Of a stretch of DNA of 64,000 nt, positions 27,966-36,643 are shown piece by piece. Origin of the DNA: Planctomycetota bacterium (lineage in GTDB: Bacteria > Planctomycetota > UBA1135 > UBA2386); NCBI GenBank assembly GCA_016713175.1, contig JADJPQ010000001.1:957001-1021000 (forward strand). The letters are read 5' to 3'. Under the pieces are notes generated by a model, which was not told where the DNA came from, made no database searches, and saw nothing but the letters and a program-made list of their open reading frames with translations. The position numbers were made by a program, and so were the translations under genes. The stretch's first letter is position 1; every line of letters starts with the position of its first letter.

Positions 27966-29390
27966 ATGGATCCGATCCGCGAACGCATGCGTCAGCTGAC
28001 CCGCCGCTGGTTCCTGCGCGATTCATCGTTGGCGTTGGGCGGCATGGCCCTGGCCGCCGATCTGCTGCCGACGGCGCGGCCGGCCGTCGGGCCCGGTCGC
28101 CATCACCACCCGCCGCGGGCCAGGAATGTCATCTGGCTGCACATGGAGGGCGCGCCGCCGACGCTCGACATGTTCGACCGCAAGCCGGTGCTCGATCGCT
28201 TCGACGGCAAGCCGTGCCCGGACGAGTTCCTGCAGAAGGAGCGGTTTGCGTTCATCAAGGGCCATCCGAAGCTGCTCGGCCACCGCTGGGGTTTCCAGCG
28301 GCGCAACCGGCTCGGCGTCGAAGTGATCGAACTGCTGCCGCACCTGGCGCAGGTGCTGGACGACTGCTGTCTGGTCAAGTCGATGTTCACCGACCAGTTC
28401 AACCATGCGCCGGCCGAATTGATGCTGCTGACCGGTGCGCCGCGACCGGGGCGACCGTCGACCGGTTCCTGGCTTTCGTACGGTCTTGGCAGCGAGAACC
28501 GGAACCTGCCGGCATTCGTCGTGCTGATGTCGGGCAACCTGCCGAGCGCCGGCAAGAGCCTGTGGAGTCCCGGCTTCCTGCCGTCGGTGCATCAGGGTGT
28601 CGAGTTCCGCACGCAGGGCGATCCGGTGCCGTATCTCGCCGATCCGGCGGGCATGGACCGCGCGCAGCGGCAGCGGTTGCTGGCGGCGATGTCTGACCTG
28701 AACCGGCAGCACGCGGCGACCGCCGGCAATCCGGAGACCGACACGCGGATCGCGCAGTACGAACTGGCGTTCGCGATGCAGATGTCGGTGCCGGAAGCGA
28801 CCGATCTGGCCAGCGAGCCGGCGGCGATCCACGAACTGTACGGCACCACGCCCGGGCGCACGTCGCTGGCCAACAACTGTCTGTTGGCGCGGCGATTGAT
28901 CGAGCGCGGCGTGCGTTTCGTGCACCTGTTCGACTCCGGCTGGGACATCCACGGCACCGGCCCGGGCGATGACCTGATGACGCAGTTCCCGAAGAAGTGC
29001 CGAGAACTCGATCGGCCGCTGGCGGCGCTGTTGCTGGATCTGCGGCGCCGCGGACTGCTCGACGACACGCTGGTGATCTGGGGCGGCGAGTTCGGCCGTA
29101 CGCCGATGAACGAGGAACGCGATGGCAGCCGCTTCTTCGGCCGCGATCATCATCCGCATTGCCACGCGATGCTGCTGGCCGGCGGCGGCATCAAGGCCGG
29201 CGCGGTGATCGGCGCGACCGATGAGCTCGGCTACAAGATCGTCGAGTCGCCGATCCATGTGCACGACCTGCAGGCGACGGTGCTGCACTGTCTGGGGCTC
29301 GATCACGAGCGGCTGACGTTCCCGTTCCAGGGCCGCGATTTCCGGCTGACCGACGTGTTCGGCAGGGTCCGGCCCGAGTTGCTGGCGTGA
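27966..29390 (+). CDS. DUF1501 protein, Tat-exported
   Basis: A 474-residue member of the alkaline-phosphatase/sulfatase-fold DUF1501 family, which in Planctomycetota almost always follows a DUF1549/DUF1553 gene as here. The N-terminus has a twin-arginine signal (TRRWFLRDSS, then a hydrophobic stretch). Family motifs include VIWLHMEGAPPTLDMFDRKP, FTDQFNHAPAELMLLTG, HLFDSGWDIHG, LVIWGGEFGRTP and GRDHHPHCHAMLLAGGG, which supply the metal-binding Asp and His residues. It lies two bases after the upstream stop, and its own stop overlaps the SDR start. This is a tight three-gene operon. Confidence 0.93.
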   Translation: MDPIRERMRQLTRRWFLRDSSLALGGMALAADLLPTARPAVGPGRHHHPPRARNVIWLHMEGAPPTLDMFDRKPVLDRFDGKPCPDEFLQKERFAFIKGHPKLLGHRWGFQRRNRLGVEVIELLPHLAQVLDDCCLVKSMFTDQFNHAPAELMLLTGAPRPGRPSTGSWLSYGLGSENRNLPAFVVLMSGNLPSAGKSLWSPGFLPSVHQGVEFRTQGDPVPYLADPAGMDRAQRQRLLAAMSDLNRQHAATAGNPETDTRIAQYELAFAMQMSVPEATDLASEPAAIHELYGTTPGRTSLANNCLLARRLIERGVRFVHLFDSGWDIHGTGPGDDLMTQFPKKCRELDRPLAALLLDLRRRGLLDDTLVIWGGEFGRTPMNEERDGSRFFGRDHHPHCHAMLLAGGGIKAGAVIGATDELGYKIVESPIHVHDLQATVLHCLGLDHERLTFPFQGRDFRLTDVFGRVRPELLA

Positions 29391-30082
29391 AGCGGGCGCT
29401 GCTGCTCGGCAACAGCGACGGCATCGGGTTGGCGCTGACGCGGCGGTTGCTCGCCGCCGGTTGGCAGGTGGCGTCACTGTCGCGGCGACCCTGTCCGGTG
29501 TCCGGGTTGCTGGCGCACGTGCTTGCCGATGCGGGCAGTGCCGAGTTCGCCCTGCGGCTGCAGGAACTGGTGGCGGCGCACGGGCCGTTCGATGCCTGTG
29601 TGTTCCTGATCGGTCGCGGCAACGACTTCGACGTGACGACGTTCGCCGGTGAGGAAGACGTACTGCGCGTCAACCTGCTGGCGGCGATCACGACGATCCG
29701 GATCGTCGTTCCGGGCATGGTTCTGGCCGGCCGCGGTCACTTCGTCGGTGTCTCCAGTCTGGCCGACGAACTGCTGCTGCACGATTGTCCGGCGTACTCG
29801 GCCAGCAAGGCGGCGCTGTCGAGCTACCTGAACGCGATTGCGCGACCGCTGCGGCGGCGTGGAGTGGCGGTGACCAACATGCGGCTCGGTTTCGTCGACA
29901 CCAAGATGGCGAGCGCGCGGGTCCGGCCGGCGATGGTGTCGCCTGAGCGGGCGGCGGCATGGGTGGAACGGTGCTTGATCACGCGGCCGGTGCAGGCGAG
30001 CCGGCCACGGCGGATGGGGGTCCTCGTCCGCCTGCTGCATTGGTTGCAGCGGCCTGGCGTCTGGCTGAGGCGTTGTCGATGA
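29387..30082 (+). CDS. Short-chain dehydrogenase/reductase
   Basis: A 231-residue Rossmann-fold SDR. It has a modified glycine motif (LGNSDGIGLA in place of TGxxxGIG), the catalytic Ser in VGVSSLAD and the Tyr-x-x-x-Lys pair in YSASKAALSSY. Translation starts at a GTG (29387) that overlaps the DUF1501 stop in the sequence GTGA, so it is translationally coupled. The C-terminal basic and hydrophobic tail (RRMGVLVRLLHWLQ) might attach it to the membrane. Substrate unknown. Confidence 0.85.
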   Translation: MKRALLLGNSDGIGLALTRRLLAAGWQVASLSRRPCPVSGLLAHVLADAGSAEFALRLQELVAAHGPFDACVFLIGRGNDFDVTTFAGEEDVLRVNLLAAITTIRIVVPGMVLAGRGHFVGVSSLADELLLHDCPAYSASKAALSSYLNAIARPLRRRGVAVTNMRLGFVDTKMASARVRPAMVSPERAAAWVERCLITRPVQASRPRRMGVLVRLLHWLQRPGVWLRRCR

Positions 30083-30104
30083 GGCGTCCCGCCGGCCGGG
30101 TGTG

Positions 30105-30139
30105 CGCTGGCACCACCCCTTGGCCGGGTGGCGCCAGCG
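30105..30139. terminator. Strong hairpin between convergent genes
   Basis: CGCTGGCACCACCC (30105-30118) pairs with GGGTGGCGCCAGCG (30126-30139) over 14 bp with a single mismatch, around a 7-base loop. It lies in the 69-base gap between the convergent SDR and protease genes and could stop transcription from both sides. No T-tract is present. Confidence 0.55.
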
Positions 30140-30151
30140 ATCCTGCCCTGC

Positions 30152-33100
30152 TCAGCCGATGACGATGCGGAAGGTGTCCGTCAGCCGCAGCTGCGGCGCC
30201 GGGCAACCACCGGGCGCCAACAGATCGGCGCCCTGCGCGCCGAACGTGGTGCCGATGAACAACGGATTGCACGGCCAGACGATCGTCTGGGTGGCGCCGA
30301 AGTTGGCGAACGCCCACTCGTGGCCGAACGTGCAGACGCCACAGAACGGCGTGTTGGCGACGGCGAAGCCCAACCCGATGAACGGCGCGCCGACGACGCC
30401 GCTGAGCGCGATGTTGATCACGCCGCCGATGCGGGGTTGACCGGTGACCGCGATCGTCGTCGACCCGCAACCCGGGCCGTTGCGCGTGATCGAGCCGGTG
30501 CCGGTGCCGGCCTCGATCGTCAGATCGAAGCTGCCGCGGGCGCCGCCAAAGCCGCCGACCCGGATCTGGTAGGTGGTGCCGCTCGTCAAGTTGACCACCA
30601 GACGCGAGCCCAGACCATCGCAGCCATCGTCATTGCAGCCGAGGCTGTTCAGTGCCGGGCAACCGCCGTCGAACACCTCGATCACGGTGTCGAAACTGCG
30701 CGTCGGCGTGCAGGTCGTGAACGTGTGCGGCGCCGTGCAGCTGGCCGTGTACGCGAACCAGCAGTCGTTGCCGCCGGCACCGCATGGCCATCCCGGTGCG
30801 GACGTCGTGGCGAACTGCGTGCTGAACGGGCCATTGACGCCGTCGACGACCGCCGCCGCGCGATCGCATTCGTCGGTCGGGTGGATGCAGTCGAGCACCA
30901 GTTCGCTGACGCCCTGGGCGGACCCGAAGCCACCCATGCGGATGAAGTAGGTCTGACCGACCTGCACGGGCACCCGCAGCGTCGACCCGAGACCGCAACC
31001 GCCGCCGGTGTCGTCGTTGCACCCCAGGCTGTTGAGGCCAGTGCACGAGCCATCGAAGATCTGCAGCGTCGTGTCGAACGTCCGTGCGGCGGTGCAGGTG
31101 GTGGCCACCAGCTCGCCCGTGCAGGTCGCGACGTAGGTGAACCAGACGTCGTTGCCACCCGCGCCGCAGGGCCATGGCGACGACGTCGTCGCGCCCAGGT
31201 TGCAGAAGGGCCCGTTGGTGCCGTTGTTGACGGTGATCGCGCTGCTGCACTCGTCGTCGGTGGGCACCGGCGTGACCGTCACGTTGAACGCGCCGCGCGC
31301 GCCGAAGAACCCGCCGACCCGGACGAACAGCGTGCCGACCGGTGGCGAGACGGTGACGCTCGACTGCCGGAACGTCGGACCGCAGGCGTCGTCGTTGCAG
31401 GCCAGCGAGGTGAGGTTGCCGCAGCTGCCCGAGAACACCTCGATCGTGGTGTCGTAGGTGGCCACGGTTTCGCAGGTCGCGAACGTGACGTTCAGGTTGC
31501 TGCACGGGACGACATAGCTGAACCAGCAGTCGTTGCCGCCGCCACCGCACGGCCAGGCGGGCAGCGAAGTGCTGGCGGTGTTGTTGTCGAACGGCCCGTT
31601 GACGCCGTTGGCGAGCGGCAGCGCGCCGGTGCAGTCATCGTTGCCGTGGCACGGCGAGCTGATGACCAGGTCGAAGTCGCCGGCCTGGCCGTTGTAGCCG
31701 CCGACGCGGATCAGATGCGTGCCGGCGGTCAGCGTGACCGTCAGCGACGAACCCAGGCTGCAGGCATCGTCGTTGCAGCCAACCGAAGTGAGCGCACCGC
31801 AGCTGCCGCTGAACACCTCGATGGCCGTGTCGAAATTGCGGGTGGTGGTACAGGTCGAGATCGTGTAGGTGCCCGCGCACGTGCTGAGTCGGAACCAGCA
31901 GTCGTTGCCGACATTGAACCCGCACGGGAATACCGGTGCCGAGAAGCTGGCGTTGCGGTTGTCGAACGGGCCGTTGGTGGTGGCCGTCACCGTGACCGCC
32001 CCGGCGCACTCGTCATTGGCATGACCACCGCCGGCACAAACCGCCGCGATCGCGGCCTGCAGTCCGGCGTGCGTGATCTGGGTGCCGTTGTTGCCCGTGC
32101 CAGGGGTGGCGTTGCAGCCAGCATGCGTGTGGATGCCGATGGCGAGGCCGGAGGCCGCGTCCTGGACCGGGCCGCCGGAGTTGCCGCCACAGGTGTCGAA
32201 GCCGTAATTGAGCGCCGTGCCGGTGGCCGAGTTCAACGGGCCGGTGTGCGACTGCTGGGTCTGGTTGCGCGTGCCGGTGCCGTTGCCCGGCGTGCAGAAG
32301 CAGTTGGGCGTGTTGCCGCCGCCGGCGCCAGTCACGTTGGTGCCGTCGAGCCCGTAGCCGAAGTTGCGCAGCAGCGTGGTCGCCGCCGGGATCACCGGCG
32401 ACAGTTGCCACGCCGCGCCCTGTTCCTCGAAGGTGGTGCGCCCGGTGGTCGAGTTGGCAAAGCACCGGAACACCCAGTAGTCGTTGCCGACACCGCCGTT
32501 GACGAACTGCGAGGTCGCGGTGTTGATGGCGAACTGCTTGGCTGCTGGCGGGTGCGCGAGCGCGCAGTTGGCGCCCGATGCCGGCACCGCGAACTCGAGG
32601 ACCTGACCGGTGGCACGGCAGTGACCTGCCGACAGGTGGCACTTGTCGAGGCCGCTGCCAGGCATGTCGATGATCCAGCCCGTGCAGCCGATCGGATCGA
32701 TGCGGCCGGTGCGGGCATCGCTGGAGGGCGAGCGGTCGTCGGTCGTGCCGCAGATGGTCTCCGGGAGCGGTGTCACCGGGTTGATGTCACCGGCCATCAC
32801 CTTGTCGATCTCGACGAAGTTCTTCTGCGTGTTCGGTCCGGCGACCAGTTCGATCATGACCGCGTTGCCGTTGAAGAAGCAGCTGCTGGAGTCCCACTGC
32901 GCGATGTGTTCCTGGCGCTGGGTCATGAAGTCGCCATCCAGCAGCGACACGATGCGGAGGTAGGACCCCTTGTCGAGGAAGACGTTGCTGTAGTAGAGCC
33001 GCAGCCAGGGCGTGCCGGCCGGCGTGGTGACGAGGTGCCGCCAGACGACGCCTTCGACCGGCGTGGGGTTCTGGTGCACCCCGCTGCGCACCTGCACGTG

Positions 33101-33220
33101 TTCCCAGTGGCTCGGCGGCGCCGACTGCTGGGCATCGAGCGGCGCGCTGGAGATGGTTGCCGCGATGACGGCGAGAAGAGAGAACGACAGACGTTCGTGT
33201 GAACCTGAAACGAGGGGCAT
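30152..33220 (-). CDS. Secreted trypsin-like serine protease with four tandem beta repeats
   Basis: A 1,022-residue exported protein with a signal peptide (cut after APLDAQ). Residues about 150-400 form a chymotrypsin-fold peptidase with His in LSAGHC (near 198) and the nucleophile Ser in DTCGGNSGGPVQD (near 350). Four tandem units of about 125 residues follow, each with a DECxxAxxVxxGxNGPF start, a GxGGNDCWFxY centre and an FDTxIEVFxGxC then GCNDDxC end. These resemble the pre-peptidase or PKD-like accessory domains of secreted proteases. The C-terminal roughly 110 residues are a GxGC-type module shared with other secreted proteins here. The frame is open to 33319, but the signal peptide starts at 33220. 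Confidence 0.85.
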   Translation of the reverse strand: MPLVSGSHERLSFSLLAVIAATISSAPLDAQQSAPPSHWEHVQVRSGVHQNPTPVEGVVWRHLVTTPAGTPWLRLYYSNVFLDKGSYLRIVSLLDGDFMTQRQEHIAQWDSSSCFFNGNAVMIELVAGPNTQKNFVEIDKVMAGDINPVTPLPETICGTTDDRSPSSDARTGRIDPIGCTGWIIDMPGSGLDKCHLSAGHCRATGQVLEFAVPASGANCALAHPPAAKQFAINTATSQFVNGGVGNDYWVFRCFANSTTGRTTFEEQGAAWQLSPVIPAATTLLRNFGYGLDGTNVTGAGGGNTPNCFCTPGNGTGTRNQTQQSHTGPLNSATGTALNYGFDTCGGNSGGPVQDAASGLAIGIHTHAGCNATPGTGNNGTQITHAGLQAAIAAVCAGGGHANDECAGAVTVTATTNGPFDNRNASFSAPVFPCGFNVGNDCWFRLSTCAGTYTISTCTTTRNFDTAIEVFSGSCGALTSVGCNDDACSLGSSLTVTLTAGTHLIRVGGYNGQAGDFDLVISSPCHGNDDCTGALPLANGVNGPFDNNTASTSLPAWPCGGGGNDCWFSYVVPCSNLNVTFATCETVATYDTTIEVFSGSCGNLTSLACNDDACGPTFRQSSVTVSPPVGTLFVRVGGFFGARGAFNVTVTPVPTDDECSSAITVNNGTNGPFCNLGATTSSPWPCGAGGNDVWFTYVATCTGELVATTCTAARTFDTTLQIFDGSCTGLNSLGCNDDTGGGCGLGSTLRVPVQVGQTYFIRMGGFGSAQGVSELVLDCIHPTDECDRAAAVVDGVNGPFSTQFATTSAPGWPCGAGGNDCWFAYTASCTAPHTFTTCTPTRSFDTVIEVFDGGCPALNSLGCNDDGCDGLGSRLVVNLTSGTTYQIRVGGFGGARGSFDLTIEAGTGTGSITRNGPGCGSTTIAVTGQPRIGGVINIALSGVVGAPFIGLGFAVANTPFCGVCTFGHEWAFANFGATQTIVWPCNPLFIGTTFGAQGADLLAPGGCPAPQLRLTDTFRIVIG
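30560..32035 (-). repeat. Four tandem ~380-bp coding repeats
   Basis: Within the protease gene, DNA encoding the GNDCWF-like motif recurs near 30758, 31140, 31520 and 31892 (spacing about 372-382 bp). Each copy carries the same order of short motifs, but the copies have diverged at the nucleotide level. Confidence 0.7.
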
Positions 33221-33400
33221 GGCTACCTCACTTCGGGAGTGCCACCCACGTGACGGAGCCGTAGCGGCCCGTAGGATCACCTGGGCGAAGCAATGGGTAC
33301 TGATACCCGTTCTCGCCAAGACTGTGGGGAGCCAACGACAAGCGATTGCCGGAGGCGTCAGGGTCCGGCGGCGTCGTATGCGCGATGTGGTGCTGGTGGG

Positions 33401-33625
33401 TCAGGAGCCAGGACTTCCTGTCATCGGATGGCACGGCACGGCAAGTTCGGCATGGTCCGACCTCGTGGCCGCGATCTCGGCGTCGCCGTCGTGCAGGGCG
33501 AACCGGGCCAGCAGCGTGTGCGCGTGACTGCATGCCTCGAGGTGCGTCTGCATGGCCTGTTGCACGAGCTCGGTGACCCGGGACGCGGTGTCACCGCCGG
33601 GCGGATCGTGGCGTTCCTCGGCCAT
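33401..33625 (-). CDS. Possible small helical protein (74 aa)
   Basis: The frame MAEERHDPPGGDTAS to the stop at 33401 has the strong third-position GC bias of real genes here, and its middle (SRVTELVQQAMQTHLEACSHAHTLL) could form an amphipathic helix. I do not recognise a family. The last dozen codons look less gene-like. It lies about 180 bases upstream of the protease gene on the same strand; that gap shows nothing recognisable beyond a probable promoter. Confidence 0.4.
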   Translation of the reverse strand: MAEERHDPPGGDTASRVTELVQQAMQTHLEACSHAHTLLARFALHDGDAEIAATRSDHAELAVPCHPMTGSPGS

Positions 33626-33711
33626 TGGCTGCGTTTGGCTGATCGAACGCTGTCACACCGTGGATGGGATGCGTGCTTGGCCAGTGGTCGCCGATGCGCT
33701 GCGGCAACGAC

Positions 33712-33744
33712 GACGCCCCGCCGGGAGGTGGCCGGCGGGGCGTC
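33712..33744 (-). terminator. Perfect 13-bp hairpin downstream of the zinc-ribbon gene
   Basis: GACGCCCCGCCGG (33712-33724) is the exact reverse complement of 33732-33744, with a 7-base loop. It lies about 90 bases past the stop of the minus-strand zinc-ribbon gene, the position expected for its terminator. Confidence 0.6.
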
Positions 33745-33833
33745 GCGGGGATCAGGTTCGGTCAGGTTCTGTCAGGAGTCGCGGCTGGAGCGGGGATCGG
33801 GAGCGAGGGGTGGGAGTCGAGGTCGGGTGGGGA

Positions 33834-34061
33834 TCAGGCCGAGCAGTACTTCTTCCGTTGCACCGCGTCGGCGAACCGGACGCTCTCGACCGGCGAGAAC
33901 AAGCGGACCTTGCCACCGCACTGGATGCAGTAGGAAGCGCTGACGCTGGCCAGGAAGCGCACCTGCGTCTGGCAGGCTTCGCACCACTTGGTCTCGCGGT
34001 CGAAGTCGCTGCCGGTCGGGGTCGGGAACTGCGTGGTGCGGGCGTCGGTCACGATGGTCAT
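33834..34061 (-). CDS. Small zinc-ribbon-like protein (75 aa)
   Basis: A short protein with two Cys-x-x-Cys knuckles (CEACQ and CIQCGG) about 20 residues apart, as in zinc ribbons. It starts at the ATG at 34061 (MTIVTDARTTQ) and ends KKYCSA. The frame stays open upstream to 34262, but that part is low-complexity and Pro/Arg-rich. A role in nucleic-acid or protein binding is possible; no family is recognised. The 280 bases upstream, up to the beta-lactamase-fold gene, hold no other gene. Confidence 0.6.
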   Translation of the reverse strand: MTIVTDARTTQFPTPTGSDFDRETKWCEACQTQVRFLASVSASYCIQCGGKVRLFSPVESVRFADAVQRKKYCSA

Positions 34062-34341
34062 GAGCACCGCCGATGCCAGGTGCAGTAGCCAAGGGAACGG
34101 ACGTTGCCGCCGGTGGTTCGGCGCGGAGGGCGGCGGCTTCGGGCAATGGCCTGGCGTCGCGTGCGTGCGACTTGCGCCGTGCCGGAGCGATGGCATCGAG
34201 GCCAGCGTGACGGCGTCGCCGACGCGCGACGGTCGCGGGTTTGCGACCCGGATTGCTGTCACATCCGGGGTGCGGCGGCGGCAATGCGTTGTCGTTGCCG
34301 CTGGGGCTCTGCCGGTAGGTCAGGTCCTCGCCGCGCCCGGC

Positions 34342-36471
34342 TCACAGCCCGACGGTGTTGCGATACGCATTGCTGGCCAGGAACGGCTGCGTGCCGAACG
34401 AATAGAGCTGCGTCAGATACCGCAACCCGAGCCAGACCGGGTCACTCGAGGTCTGCAGGCTGAACGCCGCCTGACCCGCCGCATTGGCGACCGCGACATG
34501 CGTGACCAGCACATCCTGGAACGCGCGGCATCCAGGGGCACTGCCCGCCGCTTCCAGTGCCGCCGGCAGCGGCACGCCGTTCCAGATCGCCGCCGAGAAG
34601 CCGATGCCCATCACCACCAGCGAGTTCGGCAGGGCCGAGTTCGCATTGTGGGTGACCGTGGTCCCCAGGCGCGGCAGGCCGGCGATCGTCTGCGTGAACG
34701 TCGGCGTCCCACAGCCGGTGCCGATCGAGTTGATACCGGCCAGACTCTGGTTCCACGACATCAACGCCGTGCGAATCGATGGCCGCAGCAGTTCCCGGAC
34801 CGCCACCGTGACCGCCAGGCCGGAGGCAGCACTGTTGCTGCCGCCATTGATGAAGGCGCCGAACGAGTACTCGCGCGGCGTGATCACATCACTGGCGATG
34901 AACGGCAGCGAGATCCAGCCGAACTGCGCCCGGTGCTCCTGCGTGGTGCCGCTGACCAGCGTGTAGCTGCCGCCCTTGTAGGCCAATCGGGTGATCGAGC
35001 GGAACGAGGTCAGCGTCGCCGTCGACAGTCCGAGCGCGGCGCCTTCGGTGTTGATCACCGTGTCGAGCCCGAGCCCCGACAACGAGTTGGACATCAGCTC
35101 GTAGAACGGCTCGCGGTAGCCTCCGAGATAGCCGTTGACCACCTGTTCGTGCAGCCAATGCAGGTCGCGCAGCGTCGTCCGATTGGGATTGGCGAGCGCC
35201 TCGGCGCCGCAGCCCAGGCGGTGGTTCAGCGACGTGTTGGCCATGCTCAGCGCCGCCGCCGTGGCGTTGATCGCCGATTGGCTGGCCCAGGCGGTGACCG
35301 CCTGCGTGCGCGCATTGTCGGAGACCTCCATCATCGCGCGCAACACCGTCGCCAGTGGCTCGTAGACGGGATTGAGGTCGATCGGGCACGAACCCTGATA
35401 GAGCGTGAACACCTGCAGTGGCGTGTTCTGGGTCGCCGTGCCCTGGAAGATGCGCCGCATCGCATGCACGTGGTGCAGCGTCTTCATCGTGCTGGCCGGT
35501 TCGAACTCGCGCGTGCCATTGAGGTCGGCCAGGTTGGCGCCGTTGATCTCCTCGAGCCAGCAGCCCGGCGTGCCGCTGCTCGTGCTGCGCATCAGGTCAC
35601 CGACCGTCGTGGTCAGGTGGTTGCTGTTGTTGATCGTCACCATCGACCAGCGCCTCGAGCTGCCGACCGGATAGCTCTCCAGATCGATCGCGCGCACCCC
35701 GTAGTCGTTGAGCAGCACGTTGATGTCGGCGCTGGTCAGGTCGAACCACCAGTACCAGTTCACCGCGGCGACCGGCCGGATCATCACGCAATCCCAGTTG
35801 CCGTTGCTGCGGCGTTCGAGATCGTACAGCCGGGCCTGGTTGGTGTTGAGGTAGCTGCTGATCTGCGTGTCGGTGACGTTCAGGTACCACCACCACGAAC
35901 GCGAATCGGTGCCGGTGTTGCGGATCATCACGGCGGCGTAGTACGAACTGCTGCCCAGCGTGTACGAGTCGAGGTCCACGATCCGGGCGGTGTTCGCGGT
36001 CACCTGCGAACTCAAGTAGGTCGTGGTCGTGCCGTAGTACCACCACCAGGTCTTGGCGTTGGCGCCGGTGTTGTCGACCATGATGCAGGCAAAGCGCAGG
36101 TTGCCGGTCGAGTCCTGGTAGGGCTCGAGGTCGATCAAGCGCGCCTGGTTGGCGGTCAGGTTGGCGCTGACCTGGGCTGCCGTCAGGCCGTAATACCACC
36201 ACCACGAAGTCGCGTACTGGCCGGTGTTCTGCACCAGCACGGCATCGAAGGTGGTCGTACCGAGCAGGTTGGGGCCGCGGTATTCGATGTCGACCAGCCG
36301 GTAGCCGCTGTTGACCGCATTGGTGATCGAGGTCGTGCTGACGCCCGTGTAGGTCAGGCGTGGCACCGGCGTCGACAACTCGCGCACGTCCTGCGCTGGC
36401 AGCAGCGTGGACAGGCAGAGCAGCAAGCCGAACCAGGAACGCAGGAGAGCCGCCAGGAACGTGGTGTTCAT
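34342..36471 (-). CDS. Secreted class-A beta-lactamase-fold serine hydrolase with tandem-repeat domains
   Basis: A 709-residue exported protein with a signal peptide that ends around LLPAQ. Residues about 40-280 are five tandem units of roughly 45 residues with WWWYYGLT-like and RLIDLEPY-like motifs, matching the bacterial tandem repeat domain 1 (BTRD1) seen with serine hydrolases. The catalytic part follows: Ser-x-x-Lys in EPASTMKT (near 328), SDN in EVSDNA (near 384) and KGGS (near 498). This is the class-A beta-lactamase/transpeptidase triad set, so it probably acts on peptides or peptidoglycan rather than drugs. The last roughly 130 residues are the shared C-terminal module. The start at 36471 gives the signal peptide; the frame extends further without support. 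Confidence 0.82.
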   Translation of the reverse strand: MNTTFLAALLRSWFGLLLCLSTLLPAQDVRELSTPVPRLTYTGVSTTSITNAVNSGYRLVDIEYRGPNLLGTTTFDAVLVQNTGQYATSWWWYYGLTAAQVSANLTANQARLIDLEPYQDSTGNLRFACIMVDNTGANAKTWWWYYGTTTTYLSSQVTANTARIVDLDSYTLGSSSYYAAVMIRNTGTDSRSWWWYLNVTDTQISSYLNTNQARLYDLERRSNGNWDCVMIRPVAAVNWYWWFDLTSADINVLLNDYGVRAIDLESYPVGSSRRWSMVTINNSNHLTTTVGDLMRSTSSGTPGCWLEEINGANLADLNGTREFEPASTMKTLHHVHAMRRIFQGTATQNTPLQVFTLYQGSCPIDLNPVYEPLATVLRAMMEVSDNARTQAVTAWASQSAINATAAALSMANTSLNHRLGCGAEALANPNRTTLRDLHWLHEQVVNGYLGGYREPFYELMSNSLSGLGLDTVINTEGAALGLSTATLTSFRSITRLAYKGGSYTLVSGTTQEHRAQFGWISLPFIASDVITPREYSFGAFINGGSNSAASGLAVTVAVRELLRPSIRTALMSWNQSLAGINSIGTGCGTPTFTQTIAGLPRLGTTVTHNANSALPNSLVVMGIGFSAAIWNGVPLPAALEAAGSAPGCRAFQDVLVTHVAVANAAGQAAFSLQTSSDPVWLGLRYLTQLYSFGTQPFLASNAYRNTVGL

Positions 36472-36643
36472 GACCAGGCGGTGTCCGAAGCTCGACGCCA
36501 TCGACCGGATTCCTGCCAAGAAAAGCCGCTGCCCAGGCGCGGTGGCGGCGCCCGCCGCGGATTTCCGGATTGCCAGTCCACGCCAGCCCGTTGACGACAC
36601 CGGAGGGACCCATGATCGCCGTTGCCGCGGTAGGCTGCCCGGA

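Noticed and set aside
30560..32035. Possible CRISPR-like repetition
   Set aside because: The period is about 380 bp and in frame with a coding sequence; there are no short repeats with unique spacers.
30128..33202. 1,024-codon plus-strand open frame opposite the protease gene
   Set aside because: Reads as Arg/Ala/Gly-rich repeats that are only the antisense of the protease repeats.
33293..33943. 216-codon plus-strand frame in the 33-kb gap
   Set aside because: No motif, overlaps the zinc-ribbon gene and the hairpin on the other strand, and codon bias favours the minus strand.
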